Assembly: GCA_030248065.1 (NCBI GenBank) | Contig: JASAMV010006714.1 | Span: forward strand, 62,001-126,000 | DNA length: 64,000 nucleotides | From: Rhynchonema sp. JSB1_4 | Taxonomy: Eukaryota; Nematoda; Chromadorea; Monhysterida; Xyalidae | Reading direction: 5' to 3' | In this document: positions 12,301 through 23,409 of the stretch, one piece after another | Layout: the number at the start of each line of letters is the position of its first letter | How positions within the stretch are numbered: position 1 is the first letter of the stretch | The notes under the pieces: generated by a model | What the model was told of the DNA's origin: nothing | What the model saw: the letters and a program-made list of their open reading frames with translations, nothing else | The model's database searches: none | Translations under genes and position numbers: made by a program

Positions 12301-13102
12301 GATCGGTTGGAAGCACTAACGCCAGATTCGGAACCAGACTTTTGCCACCATGCAGATAGAGAGTACAATGTCACCACGGACACAATAAGAAAGCGCGGAC
12401 GGCACCGTACAGTACCTCCATGCTGCAGTGTCGAATTTCCGTCAAAATCTCTTCCGGCACCGGAATTTCAGCCGCCTACCATCCCCGTCGACAGCATTGG
12501 TTCGTTTTGCCGGAAATATGGACGACAAACACTGGTGACTGTGAAACATCACTGGGCGGGTGCATTGTTGACAATACGATGAGCGAACTGATCAATCAAT
12601 TGAATCCGACCAATTGGTTCACATCGGATATGACCATTGGTTGGCGGGATGGGATACGGTGATGTTGCAATGTGGTAATAGACTACCAGCCACCAGGAAT
12701 CAATCAGAGTACTGCAGGAATATCCACTATGAAGGGTTCTAACCAGCATAGGTTAGCGGCGGATTGGGGGCTATAATTGGGTTAAAAAATATCCACCATA
12801 TGGAAGTTCCACAATAATGAGTATCACTATAAGGAGGCCAGACTGTAGTTGCTATCACTAAAAATCCCTGCTTTTTTCCAGCCGAACAAGCCACAACAGC
12901 GGCAAAACTGGTCAGCATGGTTCTATTTATCGTCTTCCTGATCTGGCTATGTCGCAACTGTATCTGTCCAGCAGTGAAGTGCTGTTTCGGTCCGTTTAAT
13001 CGGTCGAAGGCACGGAACGAAGAACAGAGAACTGTCGTTGAGATAAAATTGGACAAAAGTGACACGAGTCTGCTCAGCTCGAACAGAACTGACAGGGTAT
13101 AG
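9320..13102 (+). CDS. EFF-1/AFF-1-type cell-cell fusogen, paralogue 1
   Basis: Single-pass membrane protein of about 650-680 residues. ATG at 9320 starts a signal peptide (LVLLLLPSILLPTNA). Best exons: 9320-9785, 9922-10108, 10310-10412, 10748-10884, 10951-11123, 11189-11262, 11344-11451, 11572-11640, 11700-11895 (or 11891), about 12364 or 12429 to about 12639, and 12882-13102; exons 2 to 9 join in frame, while the first junction and the last two are uncertain. The ectodomain has a CVCEC cluster after YQFGIPVL, HWCC, YNCSG and about 16 cysteines; one transmembrane helix (VLFIVFLIWLC) precedes a short basic tail. It aligns along its whole length with the gene at 36695-42369. FF-family fusogens (Pfam EFF-AFF) have this size, signal peptide, 16-cysteine ectodomain and single helix, and act on the cell surface to merge membranes. 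The family call is inference from these features; a different nematode membrane family remains possible. Confidence 0.7.
10416..10690. mobile_element. TA-flanked MITE (275 bp) at a splice donor, copy 1
   Basis: The ends are TTGGTCGCACAATGAC and its complement, flanked by TA at 10414-10415 and 10691-10692. A nearly identical copy of the same length is at 26998-27272. It fills most of the third intron of fusogen-like gene 1, beginning three bases after the exon end at 10412, so the donor hexamer GTATTG is partly transposon sequence. Confidence 0.85.
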
Positions 13103-13305
13103 GGACACTCCGCAGGCCCAAACTTCAGTTTTCCGTGAACTCGGGTATATGCTACACCGTAGCCGGTTTTATCTCGTTTATGCAGGTGTATCTGGATGTT
13201 TTCAGTCATTTTGATCAGAATGATGTGATGCTAATGGCCGTTTTTATTGTTCTCTTTATTTGATGTTTATCTTCGTTATTCAAAATTAGCATTTCTGGAC
13301 GCGCA

Positions 13306-13311
13306 AATAAA
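13306..13311 (+). terminator. Poly(A) signal of fusogen-like gene 1
   Basis: AATAAA about 200 bp after the stop codon at 13100-13102, on the gene's strand, with no other gene between. Confidence 0.6.
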
Positions 13312-14801
13312 ATGTTCGAAACAAAAACTCGAGCGATTTTCCGAGCAGGGCCCCCTACTGGTCAGCATATTGCATACATAAATGTCACACATAAAAAGTC
13401 TGTCAGGTTCCACAAATTAGGAGCACAATGGCACGTACATTTCACACCATTTTTCGCAACCAGACACGCCACGATACTTGGCAACAATCACACGAATTCG
13501 TTGATGTTTCACCACTGATGGTATCCTGACTGGATGTTGACACCTGAGCTTGATCGGGGGTGTCCAGAAGGTGGAGTCCTTTTGGTGTGCTGCATGTTAA
13601 GTGTTTTTCTCTTTGCGTTCTTCCAATGTCCTTTGCTCCATTCCGTTTTTTATTTTTCAAGTTTCTCACTTTATTCAAATTTCATGGGTCGCTTTTCAAT
13701 GTTTCCGCTTTAGTAACCATAATCAATCAGACAATAATAACTTGTTCGCGTACCCATTCCTCTCCCCAGGTTGGTATTCTATATCAGTCGTTGTAAAATG
13801 AACTGAGACAGAAAAGGTCCAATGAGACGACGGAGTTACACTTACTTAACACTATCTTATCACCTCCCTATTCTTTCTTCATACAAGATTGATTATCTCA
13901 TAAATATACGCAATTTCAAACAGAAAACCAAATGAACCATCGAAAAAATTCGCTTTTTCCGTTTTCGCGATTTACAACATCCATCAGGCTCATCCTAAAT
14001 TTAACTAAATTCCAGTTATGAATAGTTGAAAAAACAAACTGCAAAAGGCAGACTTTGAATGTTGGCTGTGTTGGGTAGCGGTTAATTGGTTTCGGTAATA
14101 ATTATATTAGCTTTGCAGACTAAAATTATTTTCAACATTCAAGTGGAAAATAAAATAGCAGTATGACCGCCTTATCCTTTTCACTTCTTCGCGAGTCTCT
14201 CTTTTATTTTTTTACGATTTTTTAACCATCGAATCCATTGCTTTCTCTCTTTCTTTTTCTCGCGGCTTTTTGCTTGCTACGACCAAGTGACATTCCATGT
14301 TTCAGTCTGGGTAGGGTACGTTTTCGTGTACGTAGGCATCTCTATTTCTATTTTGTACTTTTTAGGCGAGAACACTATAACAAAGCAACAATGTGAGAGC
14401 GACAATGTCGCAAGTCTTGGAGATGAGGCAGACAATGTGCTACGACGCGTTTAGCAACAATACGCTCCCCGAAGGAGTTTCCAAGGCACCCCTCTCATTG
14501 CTATCCTCTATGATATTTTGAAACCCAGACATTTCACATCTCTTTCAGCTTCGGATTGAGCCAAATGAGCGCGAGCATTATTGGGCGAACACATCCCCTC
14601 CTCCTACACCTTTTCCTAGGCATTTGAGATTTTAATGATCGACTATTTCGAATCCTCATCCTCATCAACTTTCTCCTGTCGATCTAACTTACCAGTAATT
14701 CGAATACGAGCGAAAGCACTTACCAAGGCAACCCCCAATTTTTTTGCAGCTTCAGTGCGAAAAGCTGAAATAATTTGAAACCATAATATCACACCAAACA
14801 G
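13312..14801. other. Mostly AT-rich intergenic sequence
   Basis: T-rich tracts and no convincing gene. One possible exon, about 14366-14456 after a TTTTTAG acceptor (ENTITKQQC...), could be an upstream exon of the Gly/Asn-rich gene but cannot be joined with confidence. Confidence 0.35.
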
Positions 14802-15474
14802 TTCAGATGATGCCGAAGATCGGTTCGGCAACGGTCCAGACCAATTCAAGAACAAAATGCAAAAGATGTTCCAACTCGCAATGCACGACCCTCCTATGAG
14901 TTCCCGCGAGCACTCGATGGGGATGTTATGTAGGTTCGCTAAGCCAGAATTCATTACCATTTTATCAATTTTGTCAACAAAAAACGGGTTATTCAAATTC
15001 CAGGTTGAGCTGCCTGAGTGGGGCGGTCCAAGCGGATCTGTTTGGTATCACGGCCGACCGGGCGGACAGAGCAGAAATTTCGGCGGATCTGGTCAATTGG
15101 GTCATAATGGAAGATATGGCGGTTTTGGCCAAAGAGGACAGAACGGAAATTTCGACGGTGTCGGTCGAGGCAATAACGGAAACCATGGCAATGGTTTCGG
15201 ACGTTTTGGCGGAGCCAGCCGTTTCAAGCGCCAGCCATTTCGACTACCACCCCATTACTACACATCACCATCCAGCTCCGGACAGGACGCTCCACCGCTT
15301 TTTCCACCGCAGAGATTTTATCTCCCTTTTCTTACAGTTTCTTTCTGTTCGCCTATCTACCTCTCCCACCCCCAGCGCTTTCCCAACTCATCGCATCATC
15401 CTACAACCCAAAAATCCCCTTCCTCGCAGTCGATCTACGGGTCGCGCAGTTGGGTTTTCTCAAAATCTCGTTGA
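14802..15474 (+). CDS. Gly/Asn-rich protein, upstream exons
   Basis: One exon, 14802 to about 14929, encodes an acidic and basic stretch (DQFKNKMQKMFQLAMHD). A second frame from the acceptor at 15001-15003 reads a Gly-rich segment (GGQSRNFGGSG, GNNGNHGNGFGRFGG) and stops at 15472-15474, directly before AATAAA at 15475-15480. The phases of these two exons do not match as read, so either a boundary is wrong or they belong to different transcripts. The GGPSG and FGG motifs recur in the exons at 15521-16088, so these may be one gene with alternative ends or two tandem copies. The function is not recognisable; low-complexity Gly/Asn proteins can be structural or RNA-binding. Confidence 0.4.
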
Positions 15475-15520
15475 AATAAATCGCTGAAAAAAATCTACGG
15501 TCATTCATATGTACTTGCAG

Positions 15521-16088
15521 CGAATGCGCGGCCGAAAAAGAGAAAATGAAAGAGGCCGTGTGCCCTCCAAATCAGCAGCTGCCGCCGCGGTTCAACCATC
15601 TCACAACAGACAGAATAACGGTATGTGAACAAACTGCTCAGTTTTAGGATGCATCTTTGTATTGATTTTGATCTTGGCACAATTGTGATATATTGAGCGA
15701 AAATTTAGGCCAAGACGACCGAACACTCGTGCTGCGGGATCGATGCCAGACGACTCCCAATCACCCGCCGTCGCTTGAAGAGGTGATGGCATTCACGATG
15801 AAACATCACAATGGAGGACGTGGAGTACGTTGGGGTCATGGCGGACCGAGCGGACACATGGGTAAATTTGGAGGTATATACGACTTACCGCATCTCTAAA
15901 AGTGCACTTGGTACATCCCCGCAACCTTGTTCTCAATGACCCTCTTGTTGACAGGTCGTTTCGGTGGTGGAAGCAACGGAAATAATCGCAATGTCAGTGG
16001 AAACAATGGCAATGATGGCAATCGATTCGGCAATTTCGGCGGTCCCGTCGGCAGGGAAGCGTTCGGTGCCAACCATACATGGCATTGA
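15521..16088 (+). CDS. Gly/Asn-rich protein, downstream exons
   Basis: Three exons join in frame: 15521-15620 (RMRGRKRENERGR, Ala-rich), 15709-15873 (QDDRTLVLRDR then HGGPSGHMGKFGG) and 15955-16088 (GNNRNVSGNNGNDGNRFGN, ending HTWH and TGA at 16086-16088). Borders are CAG|, G|GTATGT, TTTAG|, G|GTATAT and ACAG|, all phase 1 after the first. The 5' exon is probably in the block at 14802-15474. No signal peptide or known domain is visible. The last 30 bp of coding sequence are copied in inverted orientation near 19530-19556. Confidence 0.5.
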
Positions 16089-16127
16089 GGCGGGGCGGTT
16101 AGTACTTAAGCGCGGCGCGGTTGGTGG

Positions 16128-16440
16128 CGGGCGCTCGGTATCCGCTCAGATTTTTTGTGGCGCCTGGTATCCGCTTGTGGCGCTTGGTATCCATTTGTGG
16201 CGCTTGGTATCCGCTCAAAATTTTTGTGGTGCCTGGTATCCGCTTGTGGCGCTTGGTATCCGCTCATATTTTGTGTGGCGCGTGGTATCCGGCTAGGTTG
16301 TGTCATATCCACATGTGGCGCGCCGTATCCGCTCATATTTTTGGGTGGAGCGCGGCATCCGGTCACTTTTCTTTGTTGCGCGGAGTATTCGATCACATTT
16401 TGTGCAGCGTACCTGAACCGTACTTGAACTGCTGTGGCGC
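16128..16440. repeat. GGTATCCGCT minisatellite, left arm
   Basis: Degenerate tandem array of units such as GTGGCGCTTGGTATCCGCT, beginning about 40 bp after the Gly/Asn-rich stop codon. The same array in inverted orientation lies at about 19205-19520. The long frames across it are products of the repeat, not genes. Confidence 0.8.
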
Positions 16441-16553
16441 GCCGTGTCCAACGCCAAAAATTGAAAAATCTTTAAAATAGCTTATTTTGCAATTCTGAGA
16501 CCAGTTCTGGAATCGTTTGATTTAGCTATATTTATTATTCAATTAAAAAATAA

Positions 16554-16736
16554 TCTATACTACTAAAACAGGAAGACGTATGTATGTAGGCCTGTGTGTC
16601 TGTGGCCCCCTCCCTCGGAAGGGCGGACGGGTCAGTTTTCACGGGTAGGTTTGGGTATGCTAACGGGCCTTCGGGGGGGGGGGGCACGGCACGGGCGCGG
16701 CGTTGTAGCCGGGCCGTAGGCACGGGTCCCGTCTAG
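16554..16736. mobile_element. Small non-autonomous Helitron
   Basis: The 5' end reads TCTATACTACTAAAACAG and the 3' end reads ACGGGTCCCGTCTAG, a short hairpin followed by CTAG. It lies between a host A (16553) and T (16737). TC start, CTRR end with a nearby hairpin, and insertion in AT without duplication are Helitron features. It contains a run of about 12 G and no helicase. Confidence 0.75.
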
Positions 16737-17325
16737 TAATTAATTACATAATACCGGTGATGCATTGGTTTTTTACCGACGAAGAATTTTATCTTTTTGA
16801 TCAATCTTCAATCGAAAGTTTCATCACATCCCTTTCCATCCCAAGTAACTACAGTAACCCATACCAAACTTGTCTACTGATCCTACCCACCACATCACTA
16901 ATTTACCAAATTCCAATCAAGAAGAGACTAAATTCATCGCAAACAATCCTTTTTCAACATCTGGACTCAAAGAAACAACAGCACCAAGACGGGATAGAGT
17001 AAAGAAATTCAAGAGAAGATCCAAGACCAACTCAAATCCCTCGCGCAAACATGGCCGCCTGAAGGTTTGAAGCGTTGGAGCAATCTTGATGTGGAGCGAA
17101 AGGAGCGCAATTGAATAGGACCATGAACTACTGAGATTGACTGCAAAAATGCTGATAGTGATATGTCCTTTGGATCTATTAACGGCTTTAGCTTATGATC
17201 ACTCAGGAGAAATCGCTCAGCTTTCTTTTGTTAGTCTTTGGATTTTTGTGATCCCTCTTGTGTAATGATGATCATCATTGTTCGGAGCTCAGAATATAAA
17301 AAAAATAATACCGGTTAATTCTACC

Positions 17326-17956
17326 AATATCGATTTAAAGGGGAAATTGCACATTCCTAATCGCCTTTCAAGTTTTACAAGTGTTTAGACAGCAATGTGG
17401 GCATCACAAAAATCAAATAATTTGGTACAAACTGTCAAACATGTACCCAGGAGATTCCGTTTAAGACAAGCCACTGAACAAAATTGGCGGGACGGCCGAA
17501 TTTCCACCTGCGATTCAGGCAATTGCTGATCAAAAAGCTGTAAGGGAAGAATGTTTCGCACGATTCTTGAAACTCATAATATAGATTTCGCTTTTCTTTA
17601 TATTTGAATTTCGAGAATTGTTCCAGCGTGTCTGCCTAAATGTTTCATGCTTGCTTGTCACGCTGGAAAATTGTGAAATTGAAATATAAAGAAAAGGAAA
17701 TTCTATAGTTAGTGAGTTTCAAGAATCGTGCGAAACATTCTGTCGCCTTGACAGCTTTTTGATCAGGCAGTTTGCCTGAATGCGCAGGTAGAAATTCGGC
17801 CGGTCCGCGCTGAATTTTCTTCCTGATTGTTCCCTTTAAACTGCTTCTCCTGGGTACATGTTTGAGAGTTTGTACCAAGTGATTTGACATTCATGATGCC
17901 CACTTGTAGAGTTTGAAAGGCGATTAGGAATGTGCAATTTCCCCTAAATCGATATC
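17326..17956. mobile_element. Palindromic MITE, about 630 bp
   Basis: The left arm begins TATCGATTTAAAGGGGAAAT and continues as TTGCACATTCCTAATCGCC; the right arm is its inverted copy ending before 17957. The arms match for roughly 200 bp with small differences. No coding capacity and no certain target duplication. Confidence 0.65.
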
Positions 17957-18177
17957 GGTCGATAACCGACTAAATCTGACCACAATCTGACCGTATATAT
18001 GCAATCGCCGAAACATTTTCACCCGCATGTTTCAATGGCGCATCACACAATTTGATCCTTGCTGGTCTATATACATATTGTACTGTATATGCGTTCAACG
18101 AAACATTTTCAGCTGTATTTATTGAGCTTTGCGGGGTCTTGCGCTGGTAATATGGTCGAGTGTGTAAACTTCCCGGT

Positions 18178-18248
18178 ACTATGAATTAATAGTTTCTATC
18201 TTCCCTTATTCGTACTATGAATTAATAGTTTCTATCTTCTCTTATTCA
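18178..18248. repeat. Two-copy tandem repeat, 36 bp unit
   Basis: ACTATGAATTAATAGTTTCT followed by ATCTTCyCTTATTC occurs twice in a row. Confidence 0.8.
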
Positions 18249-18341
18249 AGCATCTACGGACATGATGTCCACGGTTCTGCAAAACGCGATGCCCGGAGAA
18301 ACAGGCCTAAAAACCAGTTAGTTTTTGAAACATCAGAAAAT

Positions 18342-18500
18342 GGCATGGATAATTAATTTAACCGTGTCAATCGCATTAAGACGCCTTAATTCTACGTTAT
18401 CCAAATTCCTTCTTGCGATAAGACCACACCAGTGACAATATTGAGGGTACTTTTGGAACACCCGAAGTTGGTGAGGCCTAGTCTTGGTGCCAACATCGTT
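18342..18500 (-). other. Possible coding fragment, unrecognised
   Basis: On the minus strand an open stretch reads DVGTKTRPHQLRVFQKYPQ, then CHWCGLIARRNLDNVELRR. The composition looks protein-like and a CxxC pair is present, but there is no start, no flanking exon and no known domain. It may be a transposon remnant. Confidence 0.25.
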
Positions 18501-19204
18501 GACGGCTAGCAGACAGCAGACACACAGCTGCAACTCCTTTTTTGTCAGATAAACACGCAAGAGCATGTGCACCAACATAAACACATGCGTTTGAATTGCC
18601 ACCACTGTGCTTGCATGCTATGTCAACAGGGCCCGGTGCACAGAAACCGATTACATATACATACATATGCATAAACATACACATGTATACAGAAAACTTT
18701 GACTGCGCGTTCCGAGTTTTTTTCGAATCAAATCATTACTTTTGTACTTCCGTAATGATTTGTGAGTCATCGATACTGCAACTATCAGCTGCGTGAGAAA
18801 GTTCTAGTTAGATGCAAAAGGATGCAATTTATGTATATGTATATGCTTACGGGACCTTTCTGTTGTCGGCTGAGCACGTCAGTGGCCGATCCAGCTTTCG
18901 GCCAAGGGGGGCCAAATCCCAAAAGTCAATTTTATCTCGTGCATGTTTATTTTTCAAAAATCGCTTTCAACCAGTGCTTGTTTATAATTGGACGATTTTA
19001 AGCTAAATACCATACTACATATGTATGAGCATGCACTTTCTGCACGCATGACAGCCATATTTCAATGATATGTGTGTATGTGACGCGCGCGATTTTTAGA
19101 CTTTTTTTTGAAGGATGTTGGAGTGAAAATTCTACGATTTCAGGGTTCCATTTCTTACTTTTTTCCGAAAATCCGAAACGCTGCCGCCTTAGGGGCAACA
19201 TTGT

Positions 19205-19556
19205 CCAAGGGGAGCATGGAAAAAGTGACCGAATACAGCGCGCCACCCAAAATACGAGCGGATACGGCGCGCCACATGTGGATATGACACACCCTAGCCG
19301 GATACCACGCGCCACACAAAATATGGGCGGATACTAAGTGCCACAGCCGGAGACGGTGTAACACAAAAAATCTGAGCGGATACCGAGCGCCATCCAATAT
19401 ATGAGCGGATACCAAGCGCCACAAGCGGATACCAGGCGCCACAAAAAAATCTGAGCGGATACCAAGCGCCACAAGCGGATACCAGGCGCCACAAAAATAT
19501 TGAGCGGATACCGAGCGCCACACAGCCCCGCCCCAATGCCATGTATGGTGCCAACT
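19205..19556. repeat. GGTATCCGCT minisatellite and gene-tail copy, right (inverted) arm
   Basis: Inverted counterpart of 16056-16440. It includes the complement of the Gly/Asn-rich gene's final codons (ATGCCATGTATGGTGCCAAC) followed, reading leftward, by the same minisatellite units. The two arms lie about 3 kb apart. Confidence 0.8.
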
Positions 19557-19835
19557 ACAGCCCGTCTCTTCTGCCTCTCTATTTTCGGATCTGATGCACT
19601 GTGCACAGAATGCATGTCACTGTTGGTGTGTGTGTCGATGTAAACATGCAGATGCTTGACGACTGGTGATGGGCTCGCGCCTGAAAATTTCGCTCTTTTT
19701 TTCGCCCTTCGCTCTTCGCGCCCGACGACCATTGCTTTTTTGGAACTCCCGCAGCTCGCGCGAGGGCGATGGTTTAGACAGTGAGGTGGGGTTGGGGTAA
19801 AGCCAGCTGAGTGAGTTCCGCCTGTTTCTTAATCA

Positions 19836-20095
19836 CTTGTGAACTCTGAACCGCCACACCAAACGTATGCTCCCGGAAGGACTCGAACCTCCGACCTCCC
19901 AGCCACCAGGCCTGGATAGCCAGTTGCTCTACCAACTGAGCTACGGGAACGCGGTCTGGCTGCGGTTCAGAATCACTCATAAACCCAACGCACGCACGCT
20001 CAATACACAGTGCACCGCAGCACACACACATAATACCGGTCCGTTCGTTATACGCCTCGACGCGTATGGGTGTGTGTCTATTCGCCAGACCACAT
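19836..20095. repeat. Direct repeat with tRNA, copy 1
   Basis: About 260 bp repeated at 20227-20486, offset 391 bp and nearly identical. Each copy contains the tRNA-like sequence on the minus strand plus flanks. The frames PPTSQPPGLDSQLLYQL and the reverse AQLVEQLAIQAWW are translations of the tRNA and should not be annotated as proteins. Confidence 0.85.
19869..19950 (-). tRNA. tRNA or tRNA-like gene, copy 1
   Basis: An 82-nt minus-strand sequence with an acceptor stem (GTTCCCG with CGGGAGC), a D arm containing a perfect A box (TAGCTCAGTTGG) and a perfect B box (GGTTCGAGTCC). Between the D and T arms there are about 10 nt more than in a class I tRNA, so either a short intron or a rearranged anticodon arm is present; I cannot assign the isotype. 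It could be a functional intron-bearing tRNA or a tRNA-derived repeat. Confidence 0.55.
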
Positions 20096-20226
20096 CACCT
20101 CCCGTTCTCGGAAGTTCCGACCGCGGAACACAACGTCACGCACCCTCCTCCACTCGAGAAGGTTCCGTTCGTTTCATCCGACCCGGCTCCACGCCGCTAT
20201 CGGACTATCACGTCATCGGCTCACCA

Positions 20227-20486
20227 CTTGTGAACTCTGAACCGCCACACCAAACGTATGCTCCCGGAAGGACTCGAACCTCCGACCTCCCAGCCACCAG
20301 GCCTGGATAGCCAGTTGCTCTACCAACTGAGCTACGGGAACGCGGTCTGGCTGCGGTTCAGAATCACTCATAAACCCAACGCACGCACGCTCAATACACA
20401 GTGCACCGCAGCACACACACATAATACCGGTCCGTTCGTTATACGCCTCGACGCGTATGGGTGTGTGTCTATTCGCCAGACCACAC
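20227..20486. repeat. Direct repeat with tRNA, copy 2
   Basis: Second copy of the 19836-20095 unit. The 131 bp between the units is unrelated sequence. Confidence 0.85.
20260..20341 (-). tRNA. tRNA or tRNA-like gene, copy 2
   Basis: Same 82-nt sequence as 19869-19950, 391 bp downstream, with intact A and B boxes. Sequence identity between the copies argues for recent duplication. Confidence 0.55.
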
Positions 20487-20550
20487 ACGTTTGGCTTACT
20501 ATGTTGTGAACGACCAAGGTTTGACAAAGATCAACGTGCACACCTGTGGC

Positions 20551-21325
20551 CAGGGTTGGATTAAAAAAATTTTTTATTATCGAACTTTTTTTAAAAAAAA
20601 ACTTTTTAAATTTTTTTTAAAAATCACGTTTTTTATTCCGGACCCCCAAAAAATTGGTTTCTTGAAGAATGAAATTTCTGAAATCATGTTAGAAAGGTAT
20701 GTTTTGAGGGACACTAAAGAAAACTTTTCCACTGACTTGCATGTTTACGTAATCACGTGCGATCTAATCCCCTTGGTCATAACTTTGAGAAATTCGAAGG
20801 TAACTGTGGGTATACAGTACATACTGTATATGACAAAGGGAAGACCAACCTTCTGTTTGTGAATTTGGGGATAGATTTGAAGAGAGATAAAGACTCACAC
20901 CATACTCACTTTGTGTCACAAGAGCAACAAATAGCTAATCCGCACAACTGCAAACAGGCGAGCAACGTGGAGTCTGTCGATAGCTTACGACACGCTCAAT
21001 AACTGTGCATTATACGGTATCGGGTGTCCTATATTACACATGCAGCTGCTGTTGGGATGTCTGGGAACTGTACGAGTCCATCACAACACCATTTCAAGCT
21101 GAAATATAAGCGCCGCAGGCCATTTTTTTAGGATCATGGGCAATAAAACACATGAAAATATACCTTTTTACCTTAAAAAAGTCAGAAAATAACGAAAAAA
21201 AGTGAAAAAATATTAAAAAAAAGTGGGCTTACTTTTTAAAATTTTAAAATAAAAAAGTGGCCAACTTTTTTAAAAAAAATATTTTTTTTACAAAAAATTT
21301 TTTACTTTTTTTTAATCCAACCCTG
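20551..21325. mobile_element. hAT-type MITE, CAGGGTTGGA ends, copy 3
   Basis: CAGGGTTGGA start, TCCAACCCTG end, perfect 8-bp duplication CCTGTGGC (20543-20550 and 21326-21333). The internal sequence (for example GACCCCCAAAAAATTGG) is present in inverted orientation in the element at 59224-59999, so these two are the same subfamily, about 775 bp each. Confidence 0.9.
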
Positions 21326-21478
21326 CCTGTGGCATAAAAGTGCGTGGTTTGTTCATTTGCTTTGACATAGCCAAAAGAAACGTATACAACGCGGCGCTGA
21401 ATAGAAGAACAAAGGAATAACGTGCAACTGATTTGCACCATTAGGAGCGCTTAAGCTGGTACACTACAAAAACAAACA

Positions 21479-21690
21479 TGTCCCCTCAATAGTCGAATGG
21501 ATAAAGCGTTAGACTAACAGCCCAACGCCTCAAGTTCGATACCGCGCAGAGGACATATCAGCCTGATGACGACAGCAGGATCCGTTGTCGAAACGTCGCA
21601 ACCGCGCCCTACCAGGCGCCTTACCCTAACCCAACAGCCCTCGCCAGGGATACCCAGAGTGGCTGGCAATAAGAGCACAACAAATTTTTC
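21479..21690 (+). mobile_element. tRNA-derived SINE
   Basis: A degenerate tRNA head (A-box-like TAGTCGAATGG, B-box-like AGTTCGATACC, imperfect acceptor pairing) is followed by a tail containing GTCGAAACGTCGC and a short A-rich end. Pol III promoter boxes plus an unrelated body fit a SINE. The right border is approximate. Confidence 0.6.
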
Positions 21691-22079
21691 TCAAAATGAC
21701 AAAAACACACAGATGCAGTTCTTTCCAGTGGATGTCAAGTCATAAACGACACCGTAGTAGGTACTGTATGTATACATACCGGAGAATGGCAAATAAATCC
21801 CCCTCGAATAATTCTCCACTGAAGGAAGTAATTTGGATGTTTAAGAATAAATCCCCTGGGGATTTATTTGGGAAATAAATTTTTTTTCAGTGTTTTCTAA
21901 ATGCCTATTCCGTTAACGTATCATTCAGCATGAAACATCGTGATTACATAACGTAAAAAGTTTAGCTGAGCGCAATGAAAACCATACCTAGCACTTATAC
22001 AGCGTGAAACTCACTGAATACAGTGAATAACTCGTCGTGACTGAGAAAATCATATTTATAACCCCCATTGGGATCATCA

Positions 22080-23405
22080 CTCACGCTTGCAGCAAAATTT
22101 TATTTGGAAGTTTCTGAATAAATTCGCTGGGAAACATTTCCGTGTTCCCTGAAAAAAAAATGAAAATCACATATAAATATAAATAACACATAAATATTTC
22201 TGTGGCACGAAGCACGGAAATAATGCAGGCATGCAAACGGTGCTTTTCGGGAGATGAAGGGAAAAACCAGCAGCAATAATTTACACGGAAATATTTCCGT
22301 GTTTCGTCATTTTCAAAATTACACTTCACACAGAACTCGGAAATATTTCCGTGATCCGTGTTCAAGTGTTTTAAGTCCGCACTTAGGTTTTTTCTGTTTC
22401 AAAGACCTTCTTAATTTTGTTTTGGATTTATTCTCGTTGTGAGGCCTGGTGGGTAAAGAGCATCGTTGACGAAATGTGATGAACACGCAGTTCAGGTATG
22501 ATGCTTGTGCACAGGCTACCGTGGTTGACTCGCTGACTGGGTTGAAATATATGTAGCAGGGTTATACCAAACGCGGAGAGAACTCATGATATATTGAGAT
22601 GGTTGAAGAAAAAAGAGCTCGATAGAATCCCCTCGGCGTTGCATCATCAAAACTACATACCATAAGGCTGTTGCATCAGCAATGTTGCCCCAAACGTTCA
22701 CACCGGCCAAGCTCACACCAAATTCCATGAAGCGTTCCAAACGTGCCCTGAGGTGCCACTAATACAGTAGTGATGCAGATGGAACACAAACGGTTTATTG
22801 ATGCAGGTGCCGGCGAGAAAGTGGGTGCACAATTATTGTTGATGAACAGCGAGTGGTCCACTGGACTCGGCCTATCTTTATGCAACTGCGTGGGTCACGC
22901 TGCTTTTGGATACAGGTGCAAAATAGAGCAGAAGGTTGCATGCACACCAAGATAACCATGCATGCGAAATCTTGGGTTTACAACATCAGATGATGCATTC
23001 ACCACAAAACAGTGTTCTCGAGCCGCGCACCCACATATCATAACCGTACCCATTTTATTTCATCAAATAATCCATGAACGCACAGACACATGTAAGTGCT
23101 GTGTCGTCCGTAACCTCATCATTTTCATATCGGCATTTCCGGCTCCGGCTCGTTTTTTTTGTCTTGGCTTACTGTAGCTCTCTTATTTCATTGCTCAAAT
23201 CGACCATACTGTATTACGGACCGGGCGTAGCGCCAATCTAGACACTATACACCAAAATCAATTTTTCGTGACCAATCACAACGGCCGACAATATAAAGTG
23301 AAATAGTACTTCAGACTCGTGATGTGCTAAAAAATATTTTTGTCGCTGATCAGGTTATTTGATCTTCAACGTCTACTGTAATCACTGACATCATGAAGCG
23401 TGTGC
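22080..23405. other. Repeat-poor stretch, no gene seen
   Basis: Contains small palindromic GGAAATATTTCC-type sequence near 22130-22350 but no exon-like frame. Confidence 0.35.
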
Positions 23406-23409
23406 TTAA

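Noticed and set aside
16106..16480. Frames with repeated WRLVSAHILCGAWYP
   Set aside because: Minisatellite translated in several frames; no start, splice or conservation argument.
18879..18960. CAGTGGCCGATCCAGC as a hAT left end
   Set aside because: The sequence resembles a hAT terminus, but no right end or target duplication is found.
19867..20509. Conserved duplicated open frames (PPTSQPPGLDSQLLYQL and reverse AQLVEQLAIQAWW)
   Set aside because: They are translations of the duplicated tRNA-like sequence and its flanks, not proteins.
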